NCBI GenBank assembly: GCA_029690005.1
Contig: CP121458.1
Span: forward strand, 1,488,001 to 1,552,000
Direction of reading: 5' to 3'
DNA length: 64,000 nucleotides
Source of the DNA: Prescottella defluvii
GTDB taxonomy: Bacteria; Actinomycetota; Actinomycetes; Mycobacteriales; Mycobacteriaceae
The notes under the pieces were generated by a model. It worked only from the letters and a program-made list of their open reading frames with translations, made no database searches and was not told where the DNA came from. Shown one piece after another: positions 48,058 to 57,552 of the stretch (its first letter is position 1; each line of letters begins with the position of its first letter). The position numbers and the translations under genes are program-made.

Positions 48058-48149
48058 TGAGCGACTTCTGGTGGTGGCTCGGCTTCATCATCCTCTTCAT
48101 CACTTCAGGCGGAATCGCCGCGATCCTCGGCAATGACAAGCGGAAGTAG
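48057..48149 (+). CDS. 30-residue membrane peptide between two recombinase genes
   Basis: The peptide MSDFWWWLGFIILFITSGGI is followed by ten residues (AAILGNDKRK): one membrane helix with a basic end. The ATG overlaps the recombinase stop (TGATG) and the integrase GTG is 6 bases after its stop, so it is translationally coupled on both sides. Function is unknown. Confidence 0.7.
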   Translation: MSDFWWWLGFIILFITSGGIAAILGNDKRK

Positions 48150-48155
48150 GCAGTA

Positions 48156-49536
48156 GTGGCGAACGTACGCAAGCTCACCCGCCCCGACGGCTCGCGGCTC
48201 TATCAGGTCCGGTGGCGGACTCCAGATGGGAAGCACCGCACCAAGGGCGGCTTCAACACGAAGAAGGCGGCCGAGGACTACGCGACCGAAGTTGAGCACG
48301 CGCAGCAGCGTGGGACGACCTTCGATCCGAAAGCGGGCGCGGTGACCTTCCGGGTAGCGGCGGGGAGTGGCTGGAGAGCCGCCACGACCTCAAACCTCGA
48401 ACGAAGGCGGGGTATGAGTATGCGCTCCGCCCAGCCGAGAAGCATCGTGGCGACGCTCGCGAGCTGTGCATTGACGCGACGTTCGGGGGCTACCCGCTCA
48501 ACAGGATCACCCGCGTCTACATCAGCGAATGGGTCCAGCGGATGACCATGGCCAGCAAGAAGCCATCGACCGTTCGGCACGCCTACTTCTTGGTGCGGAT
48601 GGTCCTCGAGCAGGCGGTCGTAGATGGGCGACTCGCGGAGAACCCTGCCGAGTACGTGAAACTGCCGAGCGAGCGGAGCGCAGCGGCTGGAACGCCGGGG
48701 GTGGTGGACGACCCCGACCAGTTCCTCACCGCCGCTCAAGTTTCGGCACTCGTCGAAGCGACGCCTTGGCCGTACAACGTGATGGTGCATCTTGCGGCGT
48801 GGTCGGGCCTCCGGGCGGCTGAGCTCGCGGGGCTCCAGGTTGGAGACATCGAGTTGCCGGCTAAGACGATCAACCCGAACGCTGCCTCGAAGCCGGGGCT
48901 TCTCCGGGTGGAACGGACGGTGATGGTGATCGACGGCGTGCTCGGCTACGACACCCCGAAGACAAAGGGATCGCGTCGCCGAGTCCCGTTGACGCCCGCG
49001 ACGGTCTCGATACTGAGGGACTACCTCGCAGCCCACCCTCGTGGCGATGAGATGGGTGCACCGCTATTCCCGTCGTCGGTCCTCGTCGCGGCGAAGCCGA
49101 CCGGGAAGAAGGCGACCGACGAGAACGGCAAGCGGATCGTCCCGAAAGCTGAAGACGCCTTGGCGGCCCTCTCGGTGGGTGAGGCCGAAGCGCGGTTGAC
49201 GTTGGATTGGTCGACCCCGCTTCGGCACCCGAGCTTCTACAAGTCGGTCTACCGGCCTGCGGTGCTCCGGCGAATCGACAAACTCCCGCCGCGGGTCTGG
49301 CGCCCGGCTTCAAGTTCCACGCCCTTCGCCACACCTACGCCTCACTGTGTGTCGCGGCGGACATTCCGCCCCTGAAGATCGCGCGGTTCATGGGCCACGC
49401 GAAGGTCACCACCACCTTCAGCGTCTACGCGCACCTCTTCGAAGACGACCACGCCGACGCGATGGCCGCGCTCGGGGCAATGGGAGCGATGCCCGAGCGC
49501 GGCGATAACGTCGTGCCGATGCGGCGGCGCGGCTAG
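48156..49536 (+). CDS. Tyrosine-type integrase (two apparent frameshifts)
   Basis: A phage/ICE-type integrase of about 460 residues. The arm-binding N-terminus (MANVRKLTRPDGSRLYQVRW) is followed by the core-binding domain (EWLESRHDLKPRTKAGYEYA) and the catalytic domain: Arg in AWSGLRAAELAGLQVGDIEL, H-x-x-R in FHALRHTYASLCVAADIPPL, His in MGHAKVTTTFSVYAHLFEDD with the Tyr nucleophile. It breaks near 48362 (a G run) and near 49285 (a C run), each one base short. It faces the ParA gene tail to tail with 6 bases between. Confidence 0.88.
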
Positions 49537-49542
49537 TGGGAG

Positions 49543-50564
49543 TTAGATCAGGCGAGCAGTCAGGGCCTCCATCTCGTTGACACAGTCAATTCGGTAGGGC
49601 TCATTGATCTGGATGCGATGCCCCATGACATCCCGGCGGCCTGAACGGAGCTTGTAGAAGGGGCACCCCTTCGCGAAGGCTACGACACCTGTCGTCTGGA
49701 AATCCCGCACGCTGAGGAGGCCCTCCTCAAGCGTGTCGAAAGCGAAGATCTCCGGATTGCTGGTCATGAGCTTCGCGACGTCGTCGCCGATCGAGCGCAG
49801 GACTGCGCCGTAGGCCGAAGCGTCACCCATGTACTGAGTGATGCGGTTCTTGGCGATCAGATGCACCTTCGGCAGGTCGCGCCCAGCCGTTGAAAGCCGC
49901 GTCGCGAAGGCGTACGTGGAGTAGATCGGAGACGGAAGCTTCAGCCCGTAGATGAGCGAGAATGCATTCTGGATTGCACGTCGAGACGAGTCATCCGCCA
50001 TGACAGGAAGAATTAGCCGATCTACCGTCGACAGGGCGATCTGGGTGTAGATCGAGAAGCTGGGGTTGCAGTCGATGAAGACGGTGTCGTAGTCATCCCG
50101 GATTGTGTCGAGCAGATCCCGGAGCCAATCGATCACAGCTACCCAGGCGTCCGTCCCAGGGATATTCGTGTTGGCAAGCGTCGAGATCGCATTGGACTGA
50201 AGTTCCAGCAGAGGGTCGCCGCAGATCAGGTCAATGTTGCTCGGAATCTGATCGTTGATTTCGTGGGGCTTGGCGATGAAGTCGCCGGGATGATTGTCGG
50301 CGGGGAGTACGGCGATGGCAGGCGCTGCTGAAAGTAGCCGCCGATGGTTGCGCGTGGGAGTTCCCCTTGGCGTGCGAGGAGTTTTTCACTCCCGTTGTTT
50401 GAGAGCCCACCCAGGAACAACTCCGAGAGGTTCGCCTGTGGGCAGACGTCGATGGCCAGGATTCGCTTATCGGGGTGGTTCTTGGCGTAGAAGCAGATCG
50501 ACTGAAAGCCCAGGCTGGTCTTCCCGGTGCCACCCTTGTTGTTCCAGAAGCCGTATGTAAGCAA
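49543..50564 (-). CDS. ParA-like ATPase (apparent frameshift)
   Basis: About 340 residues. The deviant Walker A NNKGGTGKTSLGFQSICFYA is right at the N-terminus; Walker A' is ILAIDVCPQANLSELFLGGL, and a later strand is DYDTVFIDCNPSFSIYTQIA. I chose the TTG at 50564 because ggaggg lies 4 bases before it and the first strand starts there. The frame breaks near 50325. ParA proteins move plasmids and mobile elements; no ParB or centromere repeats are seen nearby. The end (LRSGRRDVMGHRIQINEPYR) is unlike the housekeeping ParA. Confidence 0.8.
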
Positions 50565-50612
50565 GAGACCCTCCAATGGCCGATTCAGACGTTCGTGCGT
50601 CTTCTTCAGACT

Positions 50613-50657
50613 ATTATATGTCCATGGCGTACGCAACTACGTCAGAAAATGACGTAG
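50613..50657 (-). promoter_or_regulatory. parA-like promoter with operator
   Basis: On the minus strand a perfect TATAAT (50613-50618) lies 49 bases before the TTG start. About 17 bases upstream the -35 region (cgtagt) is overlapped by the inverted repeat CTACGTCA-gaaaa-TGACGTAG (50637-50657). This layout suits autorepression. Confidence 0.55.
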
Positions 50658-50742
50658 ATCTGGCAGGCCTGGACGTCGCGCGCTCAAGGGTGGCTGTTGA
50701 AGAACTGCGGCGGCGTATTCGCGGCGTCTCCGAAAATGAAGA

Positions 50743-50770
50743 AGGGCGCTCCCGCGAGTGGGAACGCCCT
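50743..50770 (-). terminator. Terminator after tRNA-Gly
   Basis: An 11-bp stem with one G-T pair (agggcgttccc/gggagcgccct on the minus strand) and a 6-base loop is followed by ttcttcatttt. It lies 20 bases beyond the tRNA 3' end. Confidence 0.75.
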
Positions 50771-50789
50771 CTACCTGTTAAAACGATGG

Positions 50790-50860
50790 AGCCGATGACG
50801 GGAATCGAACCCGCGTATTCAGCTTGGGAAGCTGATGTTCTACCATTGAACTACATCGGC
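50790..50860 (-). tRNA. tRNA-Gly (anticodon CCC)
   Basis: Read on the minus strand: acceptor GCCGATG pairs CATCGGC, D arm GTTC-GAAC, anticodon stem TCAGC/GCTGA with loop TTCCCAA, T arm with TTCGATT. Length is 71 bases and CCA is not encoded. It is adjacent to dcd on the other strand. Confidence 0.93.
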
Positions 50861-50999
50861 ATGCGGGGCTTTGCCCTGCAAGCGGCAACTGTAGCAGAAG
50901 CCGTCGACCGTGTGTCCGAGGCCGACTGGAACCCGTGTCGCATCCGATGATCGCCGAGGTCGACGCCCGTCACAATGACCGCACCGGTAGCCTTTTGCT

Positions 51000-51586
51000 G
51001 TGCTGCTCTCAGATCGTGACATCCGTGCCGAGATTTCTTCCGGACGACTGGGCATCGACCCGTTCGACTCGGAGATGGTGCAGCCGTCCAGTGTGGACGT
51101 TCGACTCGACAGTCTGTTCCGGGTCTTCGACAACACCAAGTACACCCACATCGACCCGGCGCTCCGGCAGGACGAGCTGACGTCGCTGGTCGAGCCGGCG
51201 CCCGGCGAGCCGTTCGTGCTCCATCCGGGGAGTTCGTCCTCGGGTCGACGCTCGAGGTGTGCACTCTGCCCGACGACCTGGCGGGCCGGCTCGAAGGCAA
51301 GTCGAGCCTCGGTCGTCTGGGGCTTCTGACGCACTCGACCGCAGGCTTCATCGATCCGGGGTTCAGCGGTCACATCACCCTCGAGCTGTCGAACGTCGCG
51401 AACCTGCCCATCACGCTGTGGCCGGGAATGAAGATCGGTCAGCTGTGCCTCCTGCGCCTCACGAGCGCAGCGGAGAACCCGTACGGCAGCTCTGCGGTCG
51501 GTTCGAAGTATCAGGGGCAGCGCGGCCCGACGCCGTCGCGGGCCTACCTCAACTTCCCGACGCACCCCGGCACCCAGACTCGCTGA
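51000..51586 (+). CDS. dcd: dCTP deaminase (apparent frameshift)
   Basis: About 195 residues with a GTG start: [40 protein letters not shown], then in the second frame [20 protein letters not shown] and [20 protein letters not shown], the substrate and catalytic (Glu) blocks. The break near 51228 is a GGGG that should be GGGGG, giving [19 protein letters not shown]. The enzyme converts dCTP to dUTP (in mycobacteria and relatives also on to dUMP) for thymidylate synthesis. In Mycobacterium tuberculosis dcd lies next to udgA; here 9 kb of polysaccharide genes lie between. Confidence 0.92.
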
Positions 51587-52335
51587 CCGAAGTCTGACTG
51601 CTCGCGCCGACCGCTGGCGGTCGGCTGGTTGAAGATTCACATATTCCCAGCTCGCGGCAATGAGAGTCGTTCCGCGGCACTCTGGATGTGTTTTGTATCA
51701 CATTGACAGGCGGCATCGTTTGCGACCTCTGTCTGATCTTGTGCATCGATTCAGGTTGCGGCATTCGTCCCTTCCGCGCCGGTCGGCGGGTTGACGGCCG
51801 GCATCGCGGTGCCCAGTCGGCGCCGATATCGCGATGGAATCGCCACTGGGCGTGCGTGGTCTCCGCAGGTCGATTCGGTTACCGGAGAGTAGTACGACCG
51901 TCCCGATAGTTGATAAAGGGTCGTTTTCCCCGTTATTTTCACGTAGAGGCTTTGGTCCCGTGGGGGATGGGTATGGACGTTCGTCCAAATCCAGACGCGG
52001 TCGAATCGGACGAACGCCCAACTCATTCGGTCGTTCGTTTCAACTTTTGGCGGGCATTGGCCCGTGCTAGAACCATTCCGTACAGCGGAGGGCGTCACTC
52101 GATTCGACGCCCGAAGCGCATCTACCTCAGGGGTGATCGAAAGCTCTGCGGGATGGAGGATCCCGCGGAGCGAACGCGAACCCCAGCCGGTGTCGTCGCC
52201 TTCGGGCGCCGGGCCGGGGGATTGGGGTAGGTGACACGGACGGCGGTTCACTCTTCGAGTGCTGCCGTCCGGGCTCGACAGCAAGATCGACCCGTCGGGG
52301 GTCATGTCATGTGAATGGTCGATGGAGGTGAAGGC
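51587..52335. other. Long upstream region of the polysaccharide locus
   Basis: No gene is supported in 749 bases. A TTGATA (51909) with TATTTT 18 bases on might be a promoter. An isolated TTGACA at 51703 has no good -10. A hairpin at 52237 and a ribosome site (ggagg) at 52324 precede the first gene. A long untranslated leader is likely. Confidence 0.45.
52237..52271 (+). promoter_or_regulatory. Leader hairpin before polysaccharide genes
   Basis: The outer 8-bp stem cggacggc/gccgtccg encloses an inner 5-bp stem cactc/gagtg with loop ttc. It lies 65 bases before the first start codon, with no T tract. It may be a leader RNA structure. Confidence 0.4.
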
Positions 52336-53865
52336 GTGACGGCTTCGCGTTACCTGGAAACAGGTGCGGAGGCGGAGGATGACGGCGTATCCCCGCTTCG
52401 CCTGGTGGATAAAGCTTCTCTGCAACAGAATTCGCGCAGTCTCTGGCAGCACTGCTATGTGAGCCGACTGCGGATCGTCGATTCCGTCATCGTGGGTATC
52501 GCGGTGGCTGCGGCGCAGGTCGTCCGATTCGGCACGACGCCCGAGGCTGTCGCTGCCGGCATCTCGGGGTTGAGCTACACAATGATGTCGGTCGCTCTGG
52601 CCGGCCTGTGGATCGCGATGCTGGCGATTCACCGCACGCGTTCGACGCGTGTCATCGGTGCCGGTGCCGAGGAGTACCGGCGCATCGTTACCGCGACGTT
52701 CCAGTTGTTCGGGCTCGTCGCCATCCTCAGCCTGCTCTTCCAAGCAGACATTGCGCGTGGATATCTCGCGATTGCGTTGCCGCTCGGTCTCGCCGGTCTG
52801 CTCGGCGGTCGGTGGGTGATGCGCAAGGTCGTCACTCGTCGTCGTGCGAAGGGCGACTGCCACACCTCCGTGCTCGTGGTGGGAAGCCGCCAGTCGGTGC
52901 TGACGATGACCCGCAACTTCGAGCGCGACTCGTCGTCCGGTTACCGCGTCGTCGGTGTCTGCGTGCCGGGATACGGCTTCCGCGAGGACGAGCACCTCGT
53001 GGTCGACGGACGCGAGATCCCGGTTCTCGGAAACGAGTACGACGTGATCGGCGCGCTTGGCGCCTGCGGTGCGGACACTGTGGTCGTGACCGCGACAGAG
53101 CAGCTGGGGCACGACGGAATCCGCAGCCTCGTATGGGATCTCGAACCCCACAACGTCGATCTCGTCGTTGCACCGGGGGTCGTCGACGTCGCCGGTCCCC
53201 GTCTCGTGATGCGTCCGGTGGCCGGATTCCCGCTGATCCACGTCGAGAAGCCGCGCTACCACGGTGCGAAGCGCTTCGGGAAGACCGCTTTCGACACATG
53301 CTTCGCGCTCGCCGCCCTCATCGCGGTGGCGCCGGTGATGCTCGTGGCCGCGATTGCGGTCAAGGCGACCAGCAAGGGCTCGATCCTCTACAAGTCGGAA
53401 CGAATCGGCATCAACGGCAAGCCGTTCCCGATGCTCAAGTTCCGCACCATGGTCGACGGTGCCGACAAGCAGGTCGCCGCTCTCCTCGGCCAGAACGAAG
53501 GCGCCGGCGTCCTGTTCAAGATGAAGGACGATCCCCGCATCACCCCGGTCGGAAAGTTCCTGCGCAAGTACAGTCTCGACGAGTTGCCGCAGTTCGTGAA
53601 CGTCCTGCGCCGCGAGATGAGCGTGGTCGGACCGCGTCCGCCGCTGCGTCGCGAGGTGGAGGCGTACGACGGCACCGTCCGGCGCCGCATGCTCGTCAAG
53701 CCGGGTCTCACCGGACTCTGGCAGGTCAGCGGCCGCAGCGACCTGTCGTGGGATGAGACTGTGCGACTTGATCTTTCGTACGTCGAGAACTGGTCGATGA
53801 TGCAGGACATGCTGATTGTCGGAAAGACGGTCCGTGCTGTGACCGCGGGCAGCGGGGCGTATTGA
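52336..53865 (+). CDS. Initiating sugar transferase (undecaprenyl-phosphate sugar phosphotransferase)
   Basis: A 509-residue polyprenyl glycosylphosphotransferase of the WbaP/WcaJ type that puts the first sugar phosphate on undecaprenyl phosphate. Four membrane helices lie in residues 35-170, a nucleotide-binding-like domain follows (TSVLVVGSRQSVLTMTRNFE), then a fifth helix and the catalytic domain with PMLKFRTMVDGADKQ, DELPQFVNVLRREMSVVGPR and KPGLTGLWQVSGRSDLSWDE. The GTG at 52336 has ggagg 7 bases upstream. It is the first gene of the exopolysaccharide locus. Confidence 0.92.
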   Translation: MTASRYLETGAEAEDDGVSPLRLVDKASLQQNSRSLWQHCYVSRLRIVDSVIVGIAVAAAQVVRFGTTPEAVAAGISGLSYTMMSVALAGLWIAMLAIHRTRSTRVIGAGAEEYRRIVTATFQLFGLVAILSLLFQADIARGYLAIALPLGLAGLLGGRWVMRKVVTRRRAKGDCHTSVLVVGSRQSVLTMTRNFERDSSSGYRVVGVCVPGYGFREDEHLVVDGREIPVLGNEYDVIGALGACGADTVVVTATEQLGHDGIRSLVWDLEPHNVDLVVAPGVVDVAGPRLVMRPVAGFPLIHVEKPRYHGAKRFGKTAFDTCFALAALIAVAPVMLVAAIAVKATSKGSILYKSERIGINGKPFPMLKFRTMVDGADKQVAALLGQNEGAGVLFKMKDDPRITPVGKFLRKYSLDELPQFVNVLRREMSVVGPRPPLRREVEAYDGTVRRRMLVKPGLTGLWQVSGRSDLSWDETVRLDLSYVENWSMMQDMLIVGKTVRAVTAGSGAY

Positions 53866-53982
53866 TGACTCTCGTTGGAACACGCGAGAAGTCGAAACAT
53901 AAAGTCCGGTTCCCTGAATGCGGTGCTCGAGTTGAACACTCACCGAAGCTCGCAACCGATCGAGTACTGATGAAAGCGTTGG

Positions 53983-55014
53983 ATGTCAATGCGTTCTCCT
54001 GAAGGACCTGACGAACTCGTCGTTCTGCTGTCCCTTGATCCACCGGACGGCACAACGAAGTACGTTGTCCAACTGACCGAAGGTATGCCGGATAGTATTG
54101 CGCTTCGATACTTCTCGTGGAAGTTCGCAATACTCGGCAAGTACGACGTGTTCCATGTGCACTGGCCTGAGTTTCTGATCCGCTCGGGCAGCAGGATGAA
54201 GACGGCGATGAAGGTGGCCGCATTCTTGCTGCTCGTCGCGAGAATCGCGTTGCTGAAGACTCCAGTAGTGCGCACTGTGCACAATCTTCGTCCTCACGAA
54301 GATGGGAATCGTCTCGAGCGGATCCTGACCCGACTCCTGGAGAGACGGACATCGCTCTACATTCGGTTGAACGAAACTACGGAAACGCCGCCGGGCGTGC
54401 CAGCAATCACGATTCTCCACGGCCACTACCGCGATTGGTTTGCATCCGAACCAAAGCCGGCTCCGGTTGCTGGTCGGGTTCTGAACTTCGGGTTGATCCG
54501 TCCGTACAAGGGCGTCGAGGAACTGATCGAGATCATCGAGAAGGCGCCCACATCGGACGTGACGTTGCGAATCGTCGGTAGGCCGATGACGGAGGACTTG
54601 CGGACGAAGATCGAGGCGGTATCGACCCGATGCGACCGAGTGAGTGCCGTCCTCGGATTCGCCCCCGACGCGGAACTGGTTCGCGAGATCTGCGAGTCCG
54701 AGATCGTTGTTCTCCCATACCGGTTCATGCACAATTCGGGTGCAGTGCTGCTCGCGTTGTCGTTGGACCGACCGGTCCTCGTCCCGGACAACGAGGTCAA
54801 TCGTCTCCTCGAGGCCGAAGTCGGCAGAGACTGGGTTCATCGATATGTCGGAGAGCTCGCGCTCGCAGATATCGAGCGGGCTCTGAAACTGTCGCGGCAA
54901 CGTGAATCACATCAACCAGTGCTCGACGGCAGGGACTGGGCTTCGGTCGGGTCTCAGCACCGTGCCGCGTACTGGTCCGCCACGAGACACCCAGTACGAC
55001 CCGGTGATGCCTGA
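53983..55014 (+). CDS. Glycosyltransferase (GT-B type)
   Basis: A 343-residue glycosyltransferase. The N-terminal domain has YDVFHVHWPEFLIRSGS and TPVVRTVHNLRPHEDGNRLE; the C-terminal nucleotide-sugar domain has VLNFGLIRPYKGVEELIEII and the acceptor/donor region CESEIVVLPYRFMHNSGAVL. It resembles beta-mannosyl- or GumK-like enzymes of polysaccharide assembly. Its TGA overlaps the start of the flippase gene (ATGCGG after GATGCCTG), so they are coupled. Confidence 0.85.
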   Translation: MSMRSPEGPDELVVLLSLDPPDGTTKYVVQLTEGMPDSIALRYFSWKFAILGKYDVFHVHWPEFLIRSGSRMKTAMKVAAFLLLVARIALLKTPVVRTVHNLRPHEDGNRLERILTRLLERRTSLYIRLNETTETPPGVPAITILHGHYRDWFASEPKPAPVAGRVLNFGLIRPYKGVEELIEIIEKAPTSDVTLRIVGRPMTEDLRTKIEAVSTRCDRVSAVLGFAPDAELVREICESEIVVLPYRFMHNSGAVLLALSLDRPVLVPDNEVNRLLEAEVGRDWVHRYVGELALADIERALKLSRQRESHQPVLDGRDWASVGSQHRAAYWSATRHPVRPGDA

Positions 55015-56504
55015 TGCGGCGAGGACCTGCCACCGCGCAGTCCTTGGGTTCGACCGCAGCTCGTGGAGCCGTGGTTACCATGGGTGGCCAGGCCGCGCGG
55101 ATGGTCATTCAGACGCTGGGCGTAGTCGTACTCTCTCGTCTCGTAGAACCGAGTGAGTTCGGGCTGTTTGCGATGGTCCTTGTGATCGTCGGGATTGGCG
55201 AAGTGCTGAGGGACTTTGGTCTGTCTGCGGCGGTGATCCAATCGCGTGAGATCACTCAGCAGCAACAGTCCAATCTGTTCTGGATCAACACCGCGATTGG
55301 CTGTCTGCTGTGCGTCGTGCTGATCGCGTGCTCGGGCTTGGTTGCCGGATTCTACGGACAGCCTGAACTGGCCAAGGTTGCCGTTGCTGTGTCAGGTGTA
55401 TTCGTGCTCAACGGAATGTCGACACAGTATCGAGCCGCCCTCAACCGGGAACTCCGGTTCACCGTACTGGCGGTGTCAGAAGTCGTCTCGATGGCGATCG
55501 GTCTAGTTGCCGGGATCGGACTCGCGGCGGCAGGGTTCGGGGTCTGGTCGCTCGTGGCCCAGCAGTTGGTCCAAGCTGCCGCAATACTCATCATGACCGT
55601 CTTCTACGGGCGGTGGTTGCCTGGTTTGCCGTCGTCGGGTGCGGAAATGAAGCCCCTTCTCGTCTTCGGCTGGAATTTCGGCTGCATGCAACTCATTAAC
55701 TACTTGAGTCGAAACATCGACACGATCGTGATCGGTCGGCGGTTCGGCGCGGAGCCCCTTGGGTTCTACAATCGCGCGTATCAACTGTTGACGCTGCCTC
55801 TCAACCAGATCAACGGTCCGGCCACCAAGGTGGCGTTTCCTGTCCTTTCGAGGATTGCCGACGACCCCCGGAAGTATGACCAGTTTCTCCTACGGGGGCA
55901 GTCGGCGTTGCTGCACGTCGTGGCCTTCGGATTCAGTTTTACGATAGCGCTCGCGGGTCCGCTTGTGAGTCTGATACTCGGCGACCAGTGGGTTGCGAGT
56001 GCTGATATATTCCAGGCTCTCGCAATCTCTGGAATCGTGCAGACGGCCGCCTTCGGCACATATTGGGTCTTTCTTTCCAAGGGATTGTCCGGAGCTAATC
56101 TTCGGTGCACGCTTGCGACGAAGTCGCTCCTGGTCGTCTCGGTGATTGCAGGATCGAATTGGGGAGTAATCGGCGTCGCTGTGGGATACTCGGTCGCGAC
56201 AATAGTGGGGTGGCCGATCGGGCTACTGTGGATTCGCGCCGTGGCGAATGCCCCGGTGAAGGCTATGGCAGTGAACTGCATACGTACCGTGGGTGTCTAC
56301 GGTATTGCAGCCGTCGCAGCCGCTTTTGCGGCTGACCTGTACCCGGGCGACGGATCGGTCGACATTCTGGCCGGCCTGTCCGCATACATGGCTGTGATCG
56401 CGCTGATCTGGGTCTTCTACCAGCCGTTCCGAGCGGATATTCAAGAGATCTATTATATTCGTCGCCTCCTGTCGGCGCCCAAGATTAGTGGAGATGCTGG
56501 ATGA
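55014..56504 (+). CDS. Wzx-like polysaccharide flippase
   Basis: A 496-residue membrane protein with about 12-14 helices of the lipopolysaccharide-export/MOP family. The N-terminus (VVVLSRLVEPSEFGLFAMVL, then FGLSAAVIQSREITQQQQSN) is characteristic of Wzx/TuaB-type flippases that move the lipid-linked unit across the membrane. It overlaps the next gene by 4 bases. Substrate specificity unknown. Confidence 0.9.
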   Translation: MRRGPATAQSLGSTAARGAVVTMGGQAARMVIQTLGVVVLSRLVEPSEFGLFAMVLVIVGIGEVLRDFGLSAAVIQSREITQQQQSNLFWINTAIGCLLCVVLIACSGLVAGFYGQPELAKVAVAVSGVFVLNGMSTQYRAALNRELRFTVLAVSEVVSMAIGLVAGIGLAAAGFGVWSLVAQQLVQAAAILIMTVFYGRWLPGLPSSGAEMKPLLVFGWNFGCMQLINYLSRNIDTIVIGRRFGAEPLGFYNRAYQLLTLPLNQINGPATKVAFPVLSRIADDPRKYDQFLLRGQSALLHVVAFGFSFTIALAGPLVSLILGDQWVASADIFQALAISGIVQTAAFGTYWVFLSKGLSGANLRCTLATKSLLVVSVIAGSNWGVIGVAVGYSVATIVGWPIGLLWIRAVANAPVKAMAVNCIRTVGVYGIAAVAAAFAADLYPGDGSVDILAGLSAYMAVIALIWVFYQPFRADIQEIYYIRRLLSAPKISGDAG

Positions 56505-57552
56505 CCAGGAAGGTGTTCTTCTGGTGCCGCGGTCAAGACGACAACATCGGTGATGTTCTGCTGCGTCGAAGGATGATGCGTGATCTTCGTCAGATGGGTG
56601 AAGTGCACGTGTTGATCGGCGGTGCATCGGATAGCTTCGTCGAATCCATGGGGTTCACGCGCGCTGATGTCCTTTACAGGAATTCGCGAAGTTGGCTGAC
56701 ACAGCTATACCGTGTGGCGCTGTCGGAGAAGATGGCATTGGCGTTCAACCCCGGTGAGGTTCGGGTTGGACCGAAGTCTGCGCTGTCACACTCACTCCTG
56801 GTGCCGGCGCAGATTATGGGCAAGGCCCGTGGCTCGAAGTCGATTCGCGCTGGTATCGCGGTTCGGGGCCACCATTCGATCTGGAGTCTTCCCCTCCGTG
56901 CGAGCGATCGATTGTCCGAGGTCGTGATAAGGCGAAACGTCGAAGCGCGTGAGCGTTCTCCGTTCGAGTACGGTCCTGACTGGGCTTTTGACGAGGGCGG
57001 GGCGCTCCCGCTCCCTGATGAGAAGCGGGACGAACTCCTTCTGACGTTTCGATGCGACCGGCCGGAACTCCCCCCGGAGTCGATTGCAGCGCTGCGGACT
57101 GTTGCCGAGCGTGAGCATCTCGATTTGGTGGTCTTTACTCAGGTGCGCCGGGACAACCAACACGGAGCGGATCTCGCGGGCCGCCTCGACTGCGACTATG
57201 TGCCGTGGCCTGAAGAGGTTACGCACACGGAGCAAGAGAGCACGTCCGCACGCTGATGAGAGCCGCGCGAGCAGTGGTGAGCGATCGAATCCACGCGTTG
57301 ATCATGGGAACGACGGAAGGCGCGCTGCCGATCGGTCTCATCACTTCCGAGGATTCGAAAGTCGAATCACATTTCGCAGCTGCGGGTTTCGAAGACGTCA
57401 GCGCTAGATGTCAGGGCATGACACAGGAAGCTGTCCAAGACTTCATAGCAGGCGTCCTCTGCCGGACTGACGAACTGCGCGAGGTGATCGAGCTGTCGCG
57501 GGTGGGGGTTGCACGGATGGGTTCGAAGGTGCGGGCCGGCGATGCCCGGTAA
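56501..57552 (+). CDS. Polysaccharide pyruvyl transferase (apparent frameshift)
   Basis: About 350 residues. KVFFWCRGQDDNIGDVLLRR opens the fold and the C-terminal part ARAVVSDRIHALIMGTTEGA has the S-D-R-x-H-A-x-I-x-G block of the family. The frame breaks near 57236; one extra base joins THTEQE to VRTLMRAARAVVSDR. It would add pyruvate ketals to a sugar of the polysaccharide. It overlaps the flippase gene and the polymerase gene. Confidence 0.8.

Noticed and set aside
50790..50860. tRNA-Gly as attachment site of the integrase module
   Set aside because: I found no second copy of the tRNA 3' end to the left, and the tRNA still has its own terminator. The site of integration stays unknown.
51000..51586. 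dcd as a pseudogene
   Set aside because: Both halves are fully conserved and one G in a G run restores the whole protein; error is the simpler explanation.
51703..51740. Promoter with TTGACA before the polysaccharide locus
   Set aside because: No -10-like element lies 16-19 bases downstream.
51751..53955. 734-codon minus-strand ORF opposite the sugar transferase
   Set aside because: It covers the reverse of a well-supported gene and reads as an Arg/His/Asp-rich shadow.
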